58,049 bases of DNA from Rhodospirillaceae bacterium (GTDB lineage Bacteria > Pseudomonadota > Alphaproteobacteria > Rhodospirillales > Rhodospirillaceae), in contig SCTM01000276.1 of NCBI GenBank assembly GCA_004297485.1, forward strand, positions 1 to 58,049, given 5' to 3'. Numbering within the stretch: the first letter of the stretch is position 1; each line of letters opens with the position of its first letter. The position numbers were made by a program, and so were the translations under genes. The notes under the pieces were generated by a model that worked only from the letters and a program-made list of their open reading frames with translations, had not been told where the DNA came from and made no database searches. This document shows, piece by piece, positions 52,714-58,049 of this stretch.

Positions 52714-53175
52714 CTACTTCGATGGATTAGGCCAGCATTCAAATGTCGCATTCTCTGTAGAGTTCATTCCCCTCATTTGAAATCCCGGAAGTTGTTTTAG
52801 AACTGTTAGAATCCCATCTTTCCCCCCTGCCTCCAATGGGAAAGCAATGCGTTGATCTTGTTTCCCCTCTAAAACAAACCACACATCATATCCCCAGGGA
52901 CCTGAGTCATTTGTTTCTACCAACACTTTGACCAACTCGTTTATGGGCAGACGCTCCACCGCACCATCGCGGCACTGACAGTGGATTGCCTCATTAGCAA
53001 CCCATACAGAAAACTCTGGTGGTAAATTTTGCCGCGCCGTTTCTTCGGCCTGTACCTTGCGTTTGTACAAAAAGCGGGTCACGCCATAGAGCACACCCAA
53101 AACTGCAAAAAAAATTAGCCCGCCGGGACCAGCGTGTTTTTCGGCATCAGCTTGCTGCGACGACGGACTGTCCAT
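52714..53175 (-). CDS. Small membrane-anchored protein, candidate immunity protein
   Basis: A 153-residue protein with one membrane span (about residues 18-38, 'GGLIFFAVLGVLYGVTRFLY') and a cytosolic or periplasmic domain: 'FSVWVANEAIHCQCRDGAVERLPINELVKVLVETNDSGPWGYDVWFVLEGKQDQRIAFPLEAGGKDGILTVLKQLPGF', ending 'NSTENATFECW'. From memory this domain resembles small proteins with the pattern 'W..L..V.I.T.D.GPW..DVFWVL' and '.LQ.LPGF......M.ST.N..F.CW', which occur in polymorphic-toxin neighbourhoods. It faces the glycine-zipper gene with 92 bases between. A membrane anchor would be sensible for protection against a membrane-active effector. Confidence 0.6.
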   Translation of the reverse strand: MDSPSSQQADAEKHAGPGGLIFFAVLGVLYGVTRFLYKRKVQAEETARQNLPPEFSVWVANEAIHCQCRDGAVERLPINELVKVLVETNDSGPWGYDVWFVLEGKQDQRIAFPLEAGGKDGILTVLKQLPGFQMRGMNSTENATFECWPNPSK

Positions 53176-53247
53176 TTATTGCTTGCCTCTCGGTCGAAAA
53201 TAACACTGCCCATTGTACCACTGGGATCAGTCCGGTTTTTTTGCGTG

Positions 53248-53403
53248 GTGCGATTCCAGTTCTGGATACCACCGCATAAAAAATGCCGCTGATATTCCAA
53301 ACTAATTTTATGGTGCGACAAACCGATTTTGCCGAAGTGCGACAAAATCGGACGCGGAATATGCAGTTTTATTGAGTTTCTTGAAGAATGGTGCCCAGGG
53401 CCG
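53248..53403. repeat. Island-end repeat, copy C, joined to the intact tRNA-Phe
   Basis: Starts GTGCGATTCCAGTTCTGG, has GGTGCGACAAA (53312-53322) and GTGCGACAAAA (53337-53347) as direct repeats, then TTTTATTGAGTTT, and runs into the tRNA core AATGGTGCCCAGGGCCG (53387-53403). This is the boundary that keeps a complete tRNA gene. Confidence 0.82.
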
Positions 53404-53464
53404 GAATCGAACCAGCGACACAGGGATTTTCAGTCCCTTGCTCTACCAACTGAGCTACCTGGGC
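53389..53464 (-). tRNA. tRNA-Phe (anticodon GAA)
   Basis: A 76-base cloverleaf on the minus strand including the encoded CCA. The acceptor stem is GCCCAGG/CCTGGGC, the D arm GCTCAGTTGGTAGAGC, the anticodon loop CTGAAAA with GAA, and the T arm has GGTTCGATTCC. It very closely resembles bacterial tRNA-Phe. Its 3' half is the integration site used by the islands. Confidence 0.97.
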
Positions 53465-53492
53465 GGAGGCTGAACAGCCGAAGGAAGGCGGT

Positions 53493-53521
53493 CTTATAAG
53501 AGAGAACCGGGAGCGTGTCCA
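53493..53521 (-). promoter_or_regulatory. Promoter of tRNA-Phe
   Basis: On the minus strand, TGGACA (-35, 53516-53521), a 17-base spacer and TATAAG (-10, 53493-53498) lie about 28 bases before the tRNA 5' end. The match and spacing are good. Confidence 0.7.
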
Positions 53522-53590
53522 GACGCGCCCCGCACCCTATAAGGCCCTGGCTTGGTTTGGTTTTCGCTGTTTTTGGAGGCGGTCGGCGTT

Positions 53591-53812
53591 TTAGCCTTCG
53601 TCTTCGTCCTGGCCGACCGTGGGCTCGGCGGTTGGAATGCGATAGCCGCCCGACGCCCATTGACCGAGGTCCACGTCGGCACACCGTTGGGAGCAAAATG
53701 GCCGGAAACGGGGCTGAACCGGGGTCCCGCACCGCACGCATTTGGCCGCCGTCACCCGCACGGCCGCGGTTGTGGCAGGTGGGTGGTCGGTGGATTTCGG
53801 CGGTTTGGTCAT
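53591..53812 (-). CDS. yacG: DNA gyrase inhibitor YacG
   Basis: A 73-residue zinc protein with four Cys ligands, C25-x2-C28 and C40-x3-C44 ('CVRCGTPVQPRFRPFCSQRCADVDLGQWASGGYRIP'). The central block is the family signature. YacG binds gyrase subunit B and blocks its activity. The N-terminal Pro-rich and C-terminal acidic tails are of typical length for alphaproteobacteria. It follows the RNase E/G gene by 38 bases on the same strand, as is common. Confidence 0.95.
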   Translation of the reverse strand: MTKPPKSTDHPPATTAAVRVTAAKCVRCGTPVQPRFRPFCSQRCADVDLGQWASGGYRIPTAEPTVGQDEDEG

Positions 53813-53850
53813 GGGACGATCTTGGCGGCGCCGCCGCTCCAGTCAAGCGG

Positions 53851-54957
53851 CTAGAACGGGACGACGTCGACCGCGGTGCCCGGGCGTTCGCTCACCATGA
53901 TGTCGGCCTTGGACTGGGCCATGGCTTCCATGAGTGCGGCCTTGAGCTTGCCGCGCAGCAGGGCCGCGACATCCGGCGGCGCGTCCAGGGAAATGCGCGC
54001 CGCTTTTTCGCGGATGGCCGTACGCACGGCGCGACGCAGGGCGTCATAGGCCATTGTCGCCGCACCGTGTTTTCCACCGAGATGTTCCGGCAGCGAAAGC
54101 CCCACGCGCTTACGCGTGAGTTCGATCATGCCGAGGGGCGTGATGCCGGCGATGTCCGTTGGGATCGGATCAGCCGCCACCAGCGCCGCCAGCCGATCGG
54201 CCAGGAGCTGCGCAGCGGCACGGATGACGCTGCGTTTCCCCGGCGGCGGAATGATGTCGATGAGCATGTGACCCGCCAGATTGCGCAGACGAAGCGCCCG
54301 CGCCACCGCCATGATAGCCTCCGCGTTGGCGGCTTCGGGTGTGCCGGCGCCCGAATCAACATCGACCACGATCGCACCGGCCGTCGCCTCGATGGCGATG
54401 GAGCCGCCACTGGGAAGCTCGATGGTGCGGTCGAGCGCCGCTTCCATGAACTCTTCCACGCCAAAGTCATCGAACAACGTCGCCGCGCCGTGTTCAGCGG
54501 TTACGGCGGTGCCGAGCAATGCCTGCACGCGCCGATGCTCCGAAACCGGCGTACATATAATTTGCGTCACGGTGTCGCGATATCTGTTCCACCACGTCGC
54601 GGCGATATCGGGCGCCGCTTGCAGCAGCGAGGGGATTTTCGCACCATCGGGAATTGGCGTATCGGCGCTTTTGAGTTCGGCGCCTTTTTCGGCCCGTGCC
54701 GGCACAATAACAGTTACGGCGACCGACTGCCCTTCGGTGAACCGCGTCTTTGCGCGCAGCACACCGGGCGAACCGGTACCAATATCGACGAAACAGACGT
54801 CGCCGAGCAATCCGGTCACACGTCCCGCGATCACCGCACCGGGCTGCACTTCGGCGTCGCGGACCAGCGCCACTTCAATAAGATCGTTTCCCGCCAGCAA
54901 GGCATAGCGCGTTTCACCGGGACACCGTTCGACCAGGATGAGATTGGGCACAGTCAC
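53851..54957 (-). CDS. rng: Ribonuclease E/G family protein
   Basis: A 368-residue short RNase G-type protein. The N-terminal S1-like part is seen in 'VIAGRVTGLLGDVCFVDIGTGSPGVLRAK', and the DNase-I-like catalytic part in 'ELPSGGSIAIEATAGAIVVDVDSGAG' with the metal-binding Asp ('VVDVDSG') and 'RNLAGHMLIDIIPPP' (second Asp). 'GITPLGMIELTRKRVGLSL' is also conserved. It cleaves single-stranded RNA, for example in rRNA maturation. The enzyme lacks the long RNase E C-terminal scaffold. The start is GTG at 54957, overlapping the maf stop (GTGA). Confidence 0.92.
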   Translation of the reverse strand: MTVPNLILVERCPGETRYALLAGNDLIEVALVRDAEVQPGAVIAGRVTGLLGDVCFVDIGTGSPGVLRAKTRFTEGQSVAVTVIVPARAEKGAELKSADTPIPDGAKIPSLLQAAPDIAATWWNRYRDTVTQIICTPVSEHRRVQALLGTAVTAEHGAATLFDDFGVEEFMEAALDRTIELPSGGSIAIEATAGAIVVDVDSGAGTPEAANAEAIMAVARALRLRNLAGHMLIDIIPPPGKRSVIRAAAQLLADRLAALVAADPIPTDIAGITPLGMIELTRKRVGLSLPEHLGGKHGAATMAYDALRRAVRTAIREKAARISLDAPPDVAALLRGKLKAALMEAMAQSKADIMVSERPGTAVDVVPF

Positions 54958-55577
54958 GCGCGCTCGGCTTCATGGGCAGCGGCCTCGTGGGCAAAAGCCG
55001 CCCGGAGCAGATTCTCAGTGCGGTGAAGACATAGGCCGACCACGTTGGAATAGGAGCCGTTGATGTCGGCGATGAATGCGGCGGCCGCGCCCTGGATGGC
55101 GTAGGCGCCCGCTTTCCCGTGCCATTCGCCGCCGACGATATAGGCATCGATGTCCGCCGCCGACAACCGCGCAAAGCGAACGTAGGTCATCACCGTTTGC
55201 TGCCACAGCCGGCCCGAGGGCACGCGCACGGCGATGCCGCCGTAGACCCGATGGCGACGTCCGGACAGCAGCGCAAAGCAGGCGCGGGCTTCCGCCTCGG
55301 TTTCGGCCTTGGGCAGAATGCGGCGGCCGCAGGCAACCACCGTGTCCGCCGCCAGGACTACGGCGTCGGGATGGAGCGCCGCGACGGCTTGCGCTTTTTC
55401 AACGGCCAGGCGCAAGGCCACCTCGCGCGGCATTTCATCGCGATGGGGCGTTTCATCGATGTGGGCCGGCACCACGGACTGGGGTACGCGGCCGATCTGC
55501 TGCAACAGGGCAAGCCGCCGCGGCGAGGCCGACGCCAGGACAAGAGGCAAATCAGTTCGGAGAGGCCCGCTCATCAA
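54954..55577 (-). CDS. maf: Maf-like nucleoside triphosphate pyrophosphatase
   Basis: A 207-residue house-cleaning enzyme with the family start 'LVLASASPRRLALLQQIG' and 'VVLAADTVVACGRRILPK', which holds the catalytic Asp. 'CFALLSGRRHRVYGGIAV' and 'EWHGKAGAYAIQGAAAAFIADINGSYSNVVGLCL' are also typical. It hydrolyses dTTP/UTP or modified nucleotides to the monophosphate. It overlaps the RNase G gene by GTGA and follows infA by 52 bases. Confidence 0.95.
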   Translation of the reverse strand: MMSGPLRTDLPLVLASASPRRLALLQQIGRVPQSVVPAHIDETPHRDEMPREVALRLAVEKAQAVAALHPDAVVLAADTVVACGRRILPKAETEAEARACFALLSGRRHRVYGGIAVRVPSGRLWQQTVMTYVRFARLSAADIDAYIVGGEWHGKAGAYAIQGAAAAFIADINGSYSNVVGLCLHRTENLLRAAFAHEAAAHEAERA

Positions 55578-55629
55578 CGCTGTGTGCGCCGAATGACGTG
55601 ACGCAGCCGGATCGCTTGGAGCGCTTGTC

Positions 55630-55848
55630 TCACTTGAAGCGGAAAGTGATGCGTCCCTTGGTCAGGTCGTAGGGCGTCATCTCCACATTGACGCGATCGC
55701 CGGCCAGAACGCGGATGCGGTTCTTGCGCATTTTGCCCGAGGTATGGGCGAGGACTTCGTGCTCGTTGTCCAATTTCACCCGGAACATGGCATTGGGCAG
55801 CAACTCGGTCACCGTCCCGGGAAACTCGATCATATCTTCCTTGGCCAT
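55630..55848 (-). CDS. infA: Translation initiation factor IF-1
   Basis: A 72-residue S1-fold protein almost identical in pattern to IF-1 of other bacteria: '[72 protein letters not shown]'-type chain, full length. It binds the ribosomal A site during initiation. The start is preceded by an AGGAGAG site. Probably has its own promoter in the 150-base gap upstream. Confidence 0.98.
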   Translation of the reverse strand: MAKEDMIEFPGTVTELLPNAMFRVKLDNEHEVLAHTSGKMRKNRIRVLAGDRVNVEMTPYDLTKGRITFRFK

Positions 55849-55924
55849 TCACTCTCCTGTCGGCTCGAAACGGCGCCCCAAAATGCGAATCCGACCCCAC
55901 CGGGTCAAGCCAAATTCGAAGGCC

Positions 55925-55955
55925 GGAGGCCCTTATTGGGGCGGAAAACCGCCCC
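55925..55955 (-). terminator. Hairpin pair between the phosphatase gene and infA
   Basis: GGGGCGG-AAAA-CCGCCCC (55938-55955) is a perfect 7-bp stem with a 4-base loop. A second imperfect stem lies at about 55919-55934. Both are 50-85 bases past the phosphatase stop codon. There is no T run, so it may act with Rho or only as a stable 3' end. Confidence 0.42.
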
Positions 55956-56003
55956 CTGTGGCCAAAAAGCGCGCCGGCTCCCCTGTCCGCCCCGGAGCCA
56001 CGG

Positions 56004-56447
56004 CTAAAATGCATCATCACTGGGCCGCGGAAAGAGGTCGAGAATCTTCTGCTGCAACTGGTCGCGAACTTGGCGATAGGCGGCGAGCCGCGCATCACGG
56101 GTCCCCTCCACCAGGCTGGGGTCGAAGATGTTCCAAAAGCGGGCCTCGCAACTCATGAAGCGGGTCAAGTCCACGGCTTTATGCTGGGCATGGGGCGAGA
56201 GCGCGATAATCATGTCGAACGAATCGTCTTCGAGGGTTTCGAACACTTTGGGTTTGTGGCGGCTCATGTCGACGCCGATCTCGGCCATGACCTCGACCAT
56301 GAAGGGATCGAGTTTGCCCAAGTGAACACCGGCGGAATCCACAAAAACCCGGGTGCCATGGAATCGCTTCATGATGCCTTCGGCCATGGGCGAGCGAATT
56401 TCGTTCATGGTGCAGCAGAACAATACGGCTGAAGGAAGAACAGTCAT
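56004..56447 (-). CDS. Low-molecular-weight phosphotyrosine phosphatase family protein
   Basis: A 147-residue protein with the P-loop C12-x5-R18-S ('CTMNEIRSPMAEGIMKRF'), and an Asp-Pro general-acid region 'WNIFDPSLVEGTRDAR'. 'VFVDSAGVHLGKLDPFMVEVMAEIGVDMSRHKPK' matches the family. Could be a protein-tyrosine phosphatase or an arsenate reductase-like enzyme. Members in this alphaproteobacterial position are uncharacterised. The ATG at 56447 lies 9 bases past the UPF0262 stop. A longer open frame to 56648 overlaps UPF0262 and is not likely. Confidence 0.9.
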   Translation of the reverse strand: MTVLPSAVLFCCTMNEIRSPMAEGIMKRFHGTRVFVDSAGVHLGKLDPFMVEVMAEIGVDMSRHKPKVFETLEDDSFDMIIALSPHAQHKAVDLTRFMSCEARFWNIFDPSLVEGTRDARLAAYRQVRDQLQQKILDLFPRPSDDAF

Positions 56448-56455
56448 GGCCTTGC

Positions 56456-56971
56456 CTAGCCGCGCATGTGCAGCACGCACAGCAGCGTGAAGAAACGCCG
56501 CGCGGTGAGATGGTCGAGATCGACATGCTCGGACAGACGTTCCCGCATCAGGCCAGCGCCTTCGTCGTGCAAGGCGCGGCGGCCCATGTCGATGGCCTCG
56601 ATCTGAGATGGCGATGAGGTCTTGATGGCGTCGAAATAACTTTCGCACACCAGAAAGTAATCTTTGATGACGGCGCGAAATGCCCTGACCGCCATCTCGA
56701 TCTTGTGTTGCAGTTCATCACTGGTGTCGCACACGTGGATCACCAGCCGGTCGTCGGCGAGACCCAGCCGCAGATGATAAGGCCCGGGATGAGCATCCTG
56801 CCCCTTAAGCGCGAAGTCATTGTCCTCGAGCAGATCGAACAGGGCGACCTCGCGCTCGTGCTCCACTTCAGGACGGCGGCGCAGGAAGGATTTCTCGTCA
56901 AGCTGAATGCGGACGATGGACTTGCGCCGCCCCGTACCAGGATCGGACGCAGGCTGGTCCGATCCGCTCAT
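56456..56971 (-). CDS. UPF0262 family protein
   Basis: A 171-residue conserved protein of unknown function found almost only in Alphaproteobacteria. Recognised by 'VRIQLDEKSFLRRRPEVEHEREVALFDLLEDNDF', 'GPYHLRLGLADDRLVIHV', 'RAFRAVIKDYFLVCESYFDAI' and 'RLSEHVDLDHLTARRFFTLLCVLH'. No signal or membrane segment. Overlaps the hisD stop by ATGA and lies just before the phosphatase gene, the usual arrangement. Confidence 0.93.
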   Translation of the reverse strand: MSGSDQPASDPGTGRRKSIVRIQLDEKSFLRRRPEVEHEREVALFDLLEDNDFALKGQDAHPGPYHLRLGLADDRLVIHVCDTSDELQHKIEMAVRAFRAVIKDYFLVCESYFDAIKTSSPSQIEAIDMGRRALHDEGAGLMRERLSEHVDLDHLTARRFFTLLCVLHMRG

Positions 56972-57966
56972 CCCTCAAGTCCTATATTGAGGCGAATCGC
57001 GATCGACCGGGCGTGACCGTCCAGGGCCTCGGCCCGGGCCATGCGGATCGCGTCGGACCCGATGGCGCGAAGACCCGTCGCGGTGCAGTCGATCAGCGAC
57101 GTGCGCTTGAGGAAATCATACACGCCCAAACCGGATGAATAGCGGGCCGACCCGGACGTGGGCAGCACATGGCTGGGACCGGCGATGTAATCGCCGATGG
57201 CTTCCGGCGTATAGCGCCCGATGAAGATCGCGCCGGCATGACGCACCTTGGCGAGCAGCGGGCGCGGGTCGGCGACCGCCAATTCCAGATGCTCCGGCGC
57301 GATCTGATCCACCAGCGGCGCGACGGCTTCCAGACTGTCCACGACAATCACCAGCCCATGGTTGGCCCAGCTTTTCGCGGCGATATCACCGCGCGGCAAG
57401 CGTTTGAGCAAATCGTCCACCGCTGCCTTGACGCGGTCGGCATAGCCGGCATCGTCAACAATGAGAATCGATTGGGCCGTGGCATCATGTTCCGCCTGAG
57501 CGAGAAGGTCTGCGGCGATCCACGCCGGGTCGTTGAGCGTGTCGGCGACAACGGTGACCTCCGAGGGTCCGGCGACCATGTCGATACCTACCGTGCCGAA
57601 GACCTGCTTTTTCGCCGACGCCACATAGGCATTGCCGGGGCCGACGATCTTGTCCACCGGGCGAATGGTCGCGGTGCCATAAGCCAGCGCGGCGATGGCC
57701 TGGGCGCCGCCGACGGCATAGACCTCGTCCACTTCGGCGATGGCACAGGCCGCCAGCATGAGCGGATTGGTATGGCCATCTGGCATGGGCATGGCCACCA
57801 CCAACCGCCTCACGCCCGCGACTTTCGCCGGGATGGCATTCATGAGCACCGACGAGAACAGCGGCGCGGTGCCGCCGGGTACATAAAGGCCGGCGGAAGA
57901 CACCGCCGACCAGCGCCAGCCAAGGCCAATACCTTCGTCGTCGGTATAACTCATGTCCTGGGGCAT
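56968..57966 (-). CDS. hisD: Histidinol dehydrogenase, 5' end lost in a foldback at the window edge
   Basis: The visible 332 residues cover roughly the last three quarters of HisD, the NAD-dependent enzyme that oxidises L-histidinol to L-histidine in two steps. Clear motifs: 'AGLYVPGGTAPLFSSVLMNAIPAKVAG', 'VYAVGGAQAIAALAYGTATI', 'IVGPGNAYVASAKKQVFGTVGIDMVAGPSEV', the zinc site 'AQAEHDATAQSILI' and the catalytic His in 'LVDQIAPEHLELAV'. 'GPSHVLPTSGSARYSSGLGVYDF' follows. The family is about 430 residues, so about 100 N-terminal residues are missing. The break lies at 57967, exactly where the sequence turns into its own reverse complement. Confidence 0.93.
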   Translation of the reverse strand: MPQDMSYTDDEGIGLGWRWSAVSSAGLYVPGGTAPLFSSVLMNAIPAKVAGVRRLVVAMPMPDGHTNPLMLAACAIAEVDEVYAVGGAQAIAALAYGTATIRPVDKIVGPGNAYVASAKKQVFGTVGIDMVAGPSEVTVVADTLNDPAWIAADLLAQAEHDATAQSILIVDDAGYADRVKAAVDDLLKRLPRGDIAAKSWANHGLVIVVDSLEAVAPLVDQIAPEHLELAVADPRPLLAKVRHAGAIFIGRYTPEAIGDYIAGPSHVLPTSGSARYSSGLGVYDFLKRTSLIDCTATGLRAIGSDAIRMARAEALDGHARSIAIRLNIGLEG

Positions 57967-58049
57967 CTGGCGCTGGTCGGCGGTGTCTTCCGCCGGCCTT
58001 TATGTACCCGGCGGCACCGCGCCGCTGTTCTCGTCGGTGCTCATGAATG
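57837..58049. repeat. Foldback inverted duplication at the window end (probable artefact)
   Basis: The last 83 bases (57967-58049) are the exact reverse complement of 57837-57919, with a 47-base loop between. Both arms are hisD coding sequence. A perfect coding-sequence inversion ending at the sequence edge is typical of an amplification or assembly chimaera. Confidence 0.9.

Larger units (their letters stand above)
39004..53403. mobile_element. Tandem genomic islands integrated at tRNA-Phe (no integrase seen)
   Basis: Three copies of the tRNA-Phe 3' core (39004, 51291, 53387) divide this interval into a 12.3-kb unit with the surface-protein export operon and a 2.1-kb unit with a candidate effector/immunity pair. 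Each core is preceded by a related 130-155 bp end sequence. After cores A and B, the sequence AGCTAAATCAATG is shared and an inverted repeat follows about 40 bases later. This is the usual outcome of repeated site-specific integration into a tRNA. No tyrosine or serine recombinase, relaxase or transposase gene is present, so the units are either decayed or mobilised in trans. Confidence 0.75.

Noticed and set aside
53515-55026. 503-codon plus-strand frame over yacG, rng and the end of maf
   Set aside because: It runs antisense across conserved housekeeping genes and has Arg/His-rich, non-globular composition.
1-58049. CRISPR arrays or complete insertion sequences
   Set aside because: I saw no regularly spaced short repeats, no cas genes and no transposase with terminal repeats.
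57837-58049. Natural hairpin end (telomere-like) of a linear replicon
   Set aside because: Both arms are in-frame hisD coding sequence and the break removes the start of an otherwise intact gene, so an artefact is far simpler.

Overview
The window looks like a piece of an alphaproteobacterial chromosome. The best taxonomic marker is the right-hand end, where hisD, a UPF0262 gene, a low-molecular-weight phosphatase, infA, maf, an RNase E/G gene, yacG and tRNA-Phe follow one another on the minus strand. That order and the UPF0262 family are typical of Alphaproteobacteria. The richness in TonB receptors and gene overlaps fits, but genus cannot be fixed from sequence alone.

Layout. 1-3.8 kb: a VOC protein and a TonB-dependent receptor. 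3.9-4.3 kb: the C-terminal remnant of an rcnA-type nickel/cobalt exporter. 4.3-22.7 kb: almost one continuous minus-strand catabolic region. It has a HAD hydrolase, two FAD amine/amino-acid oxidase systems (one a three-part HcnABC/hydroxyproline-dehydrogenase-like enzyme), a complete dipeptide/opine-type ABC importer, a class III aminotransferase, a succinate-semialdehyde-type dehydrogenase, a tartrate/D-malate-type dehydrogenase, an M20 amidohydrolase with its own Lrp regulator, and glutamate dehydrogenase. Together they look able to import a small N-substituted amino acid, opine, amine or peptide, oxidise it, transaminate it and feed carbon to the TCA cycle, with NH4+ handled by GDH and by alanine dehydrogenase at 27.9 kb. 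The actual substrate is not known.

23.0-27.3 kb: a ferric-siderophore receptor, a PepSY membrane protein and a ghrA-like reductase. 29.2-36.3 kb: a metal (probably copper) resistance block. It holds a DUF4198 protein, a small exported protein, a DUF1624 membrane protein, CopB, CopA, a cnrYXH-like anti-sigma/sensor/ECF-sigma triplet and a membrane-anchored cytochrome c. 36.5 kb: an aldehyde dehydrogenase. 38.2 kb: a higBA-type toxin-antitoxin pair with an exceptionally clear promoter/operator.

39.0-53.4 kb: accessory DNA at tRNA-Phe. The 3' end of tRNA-Phe (53389-53464) is repeated at about 39.0 and 51.3 kb, and each copy is preceded by a related 130-155 bp sequence, so the region reads as tandem integrations. 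The larger unit carries six minus-strand genes joined by ATGA overlaps: a 1360-residue repeat-rich surface protein, a rhombosortase-like rhomboid protease, a TolC-like lipoprotein, a HlyD-like adaptor, a GAF-HlyD fusion and a PqqD-like/M50-protease/HlyD fusion, plus a divergent AraC-type regulator. There is no ABC or RND motor. This is the best candidate here for an undescribed system: a protease-coupled surface-protein export and processing machine. The smaller unit carries a phage-like, glycine-zipper candidate effector and a convergent membrane-anchored candidate immunity protein. No integrase is visible.

The last 83 bases are an exact reverse complement of 57837-57919. They truncate hisD and almost certainly mark an assembly or amplification foldback rather than real sequence.
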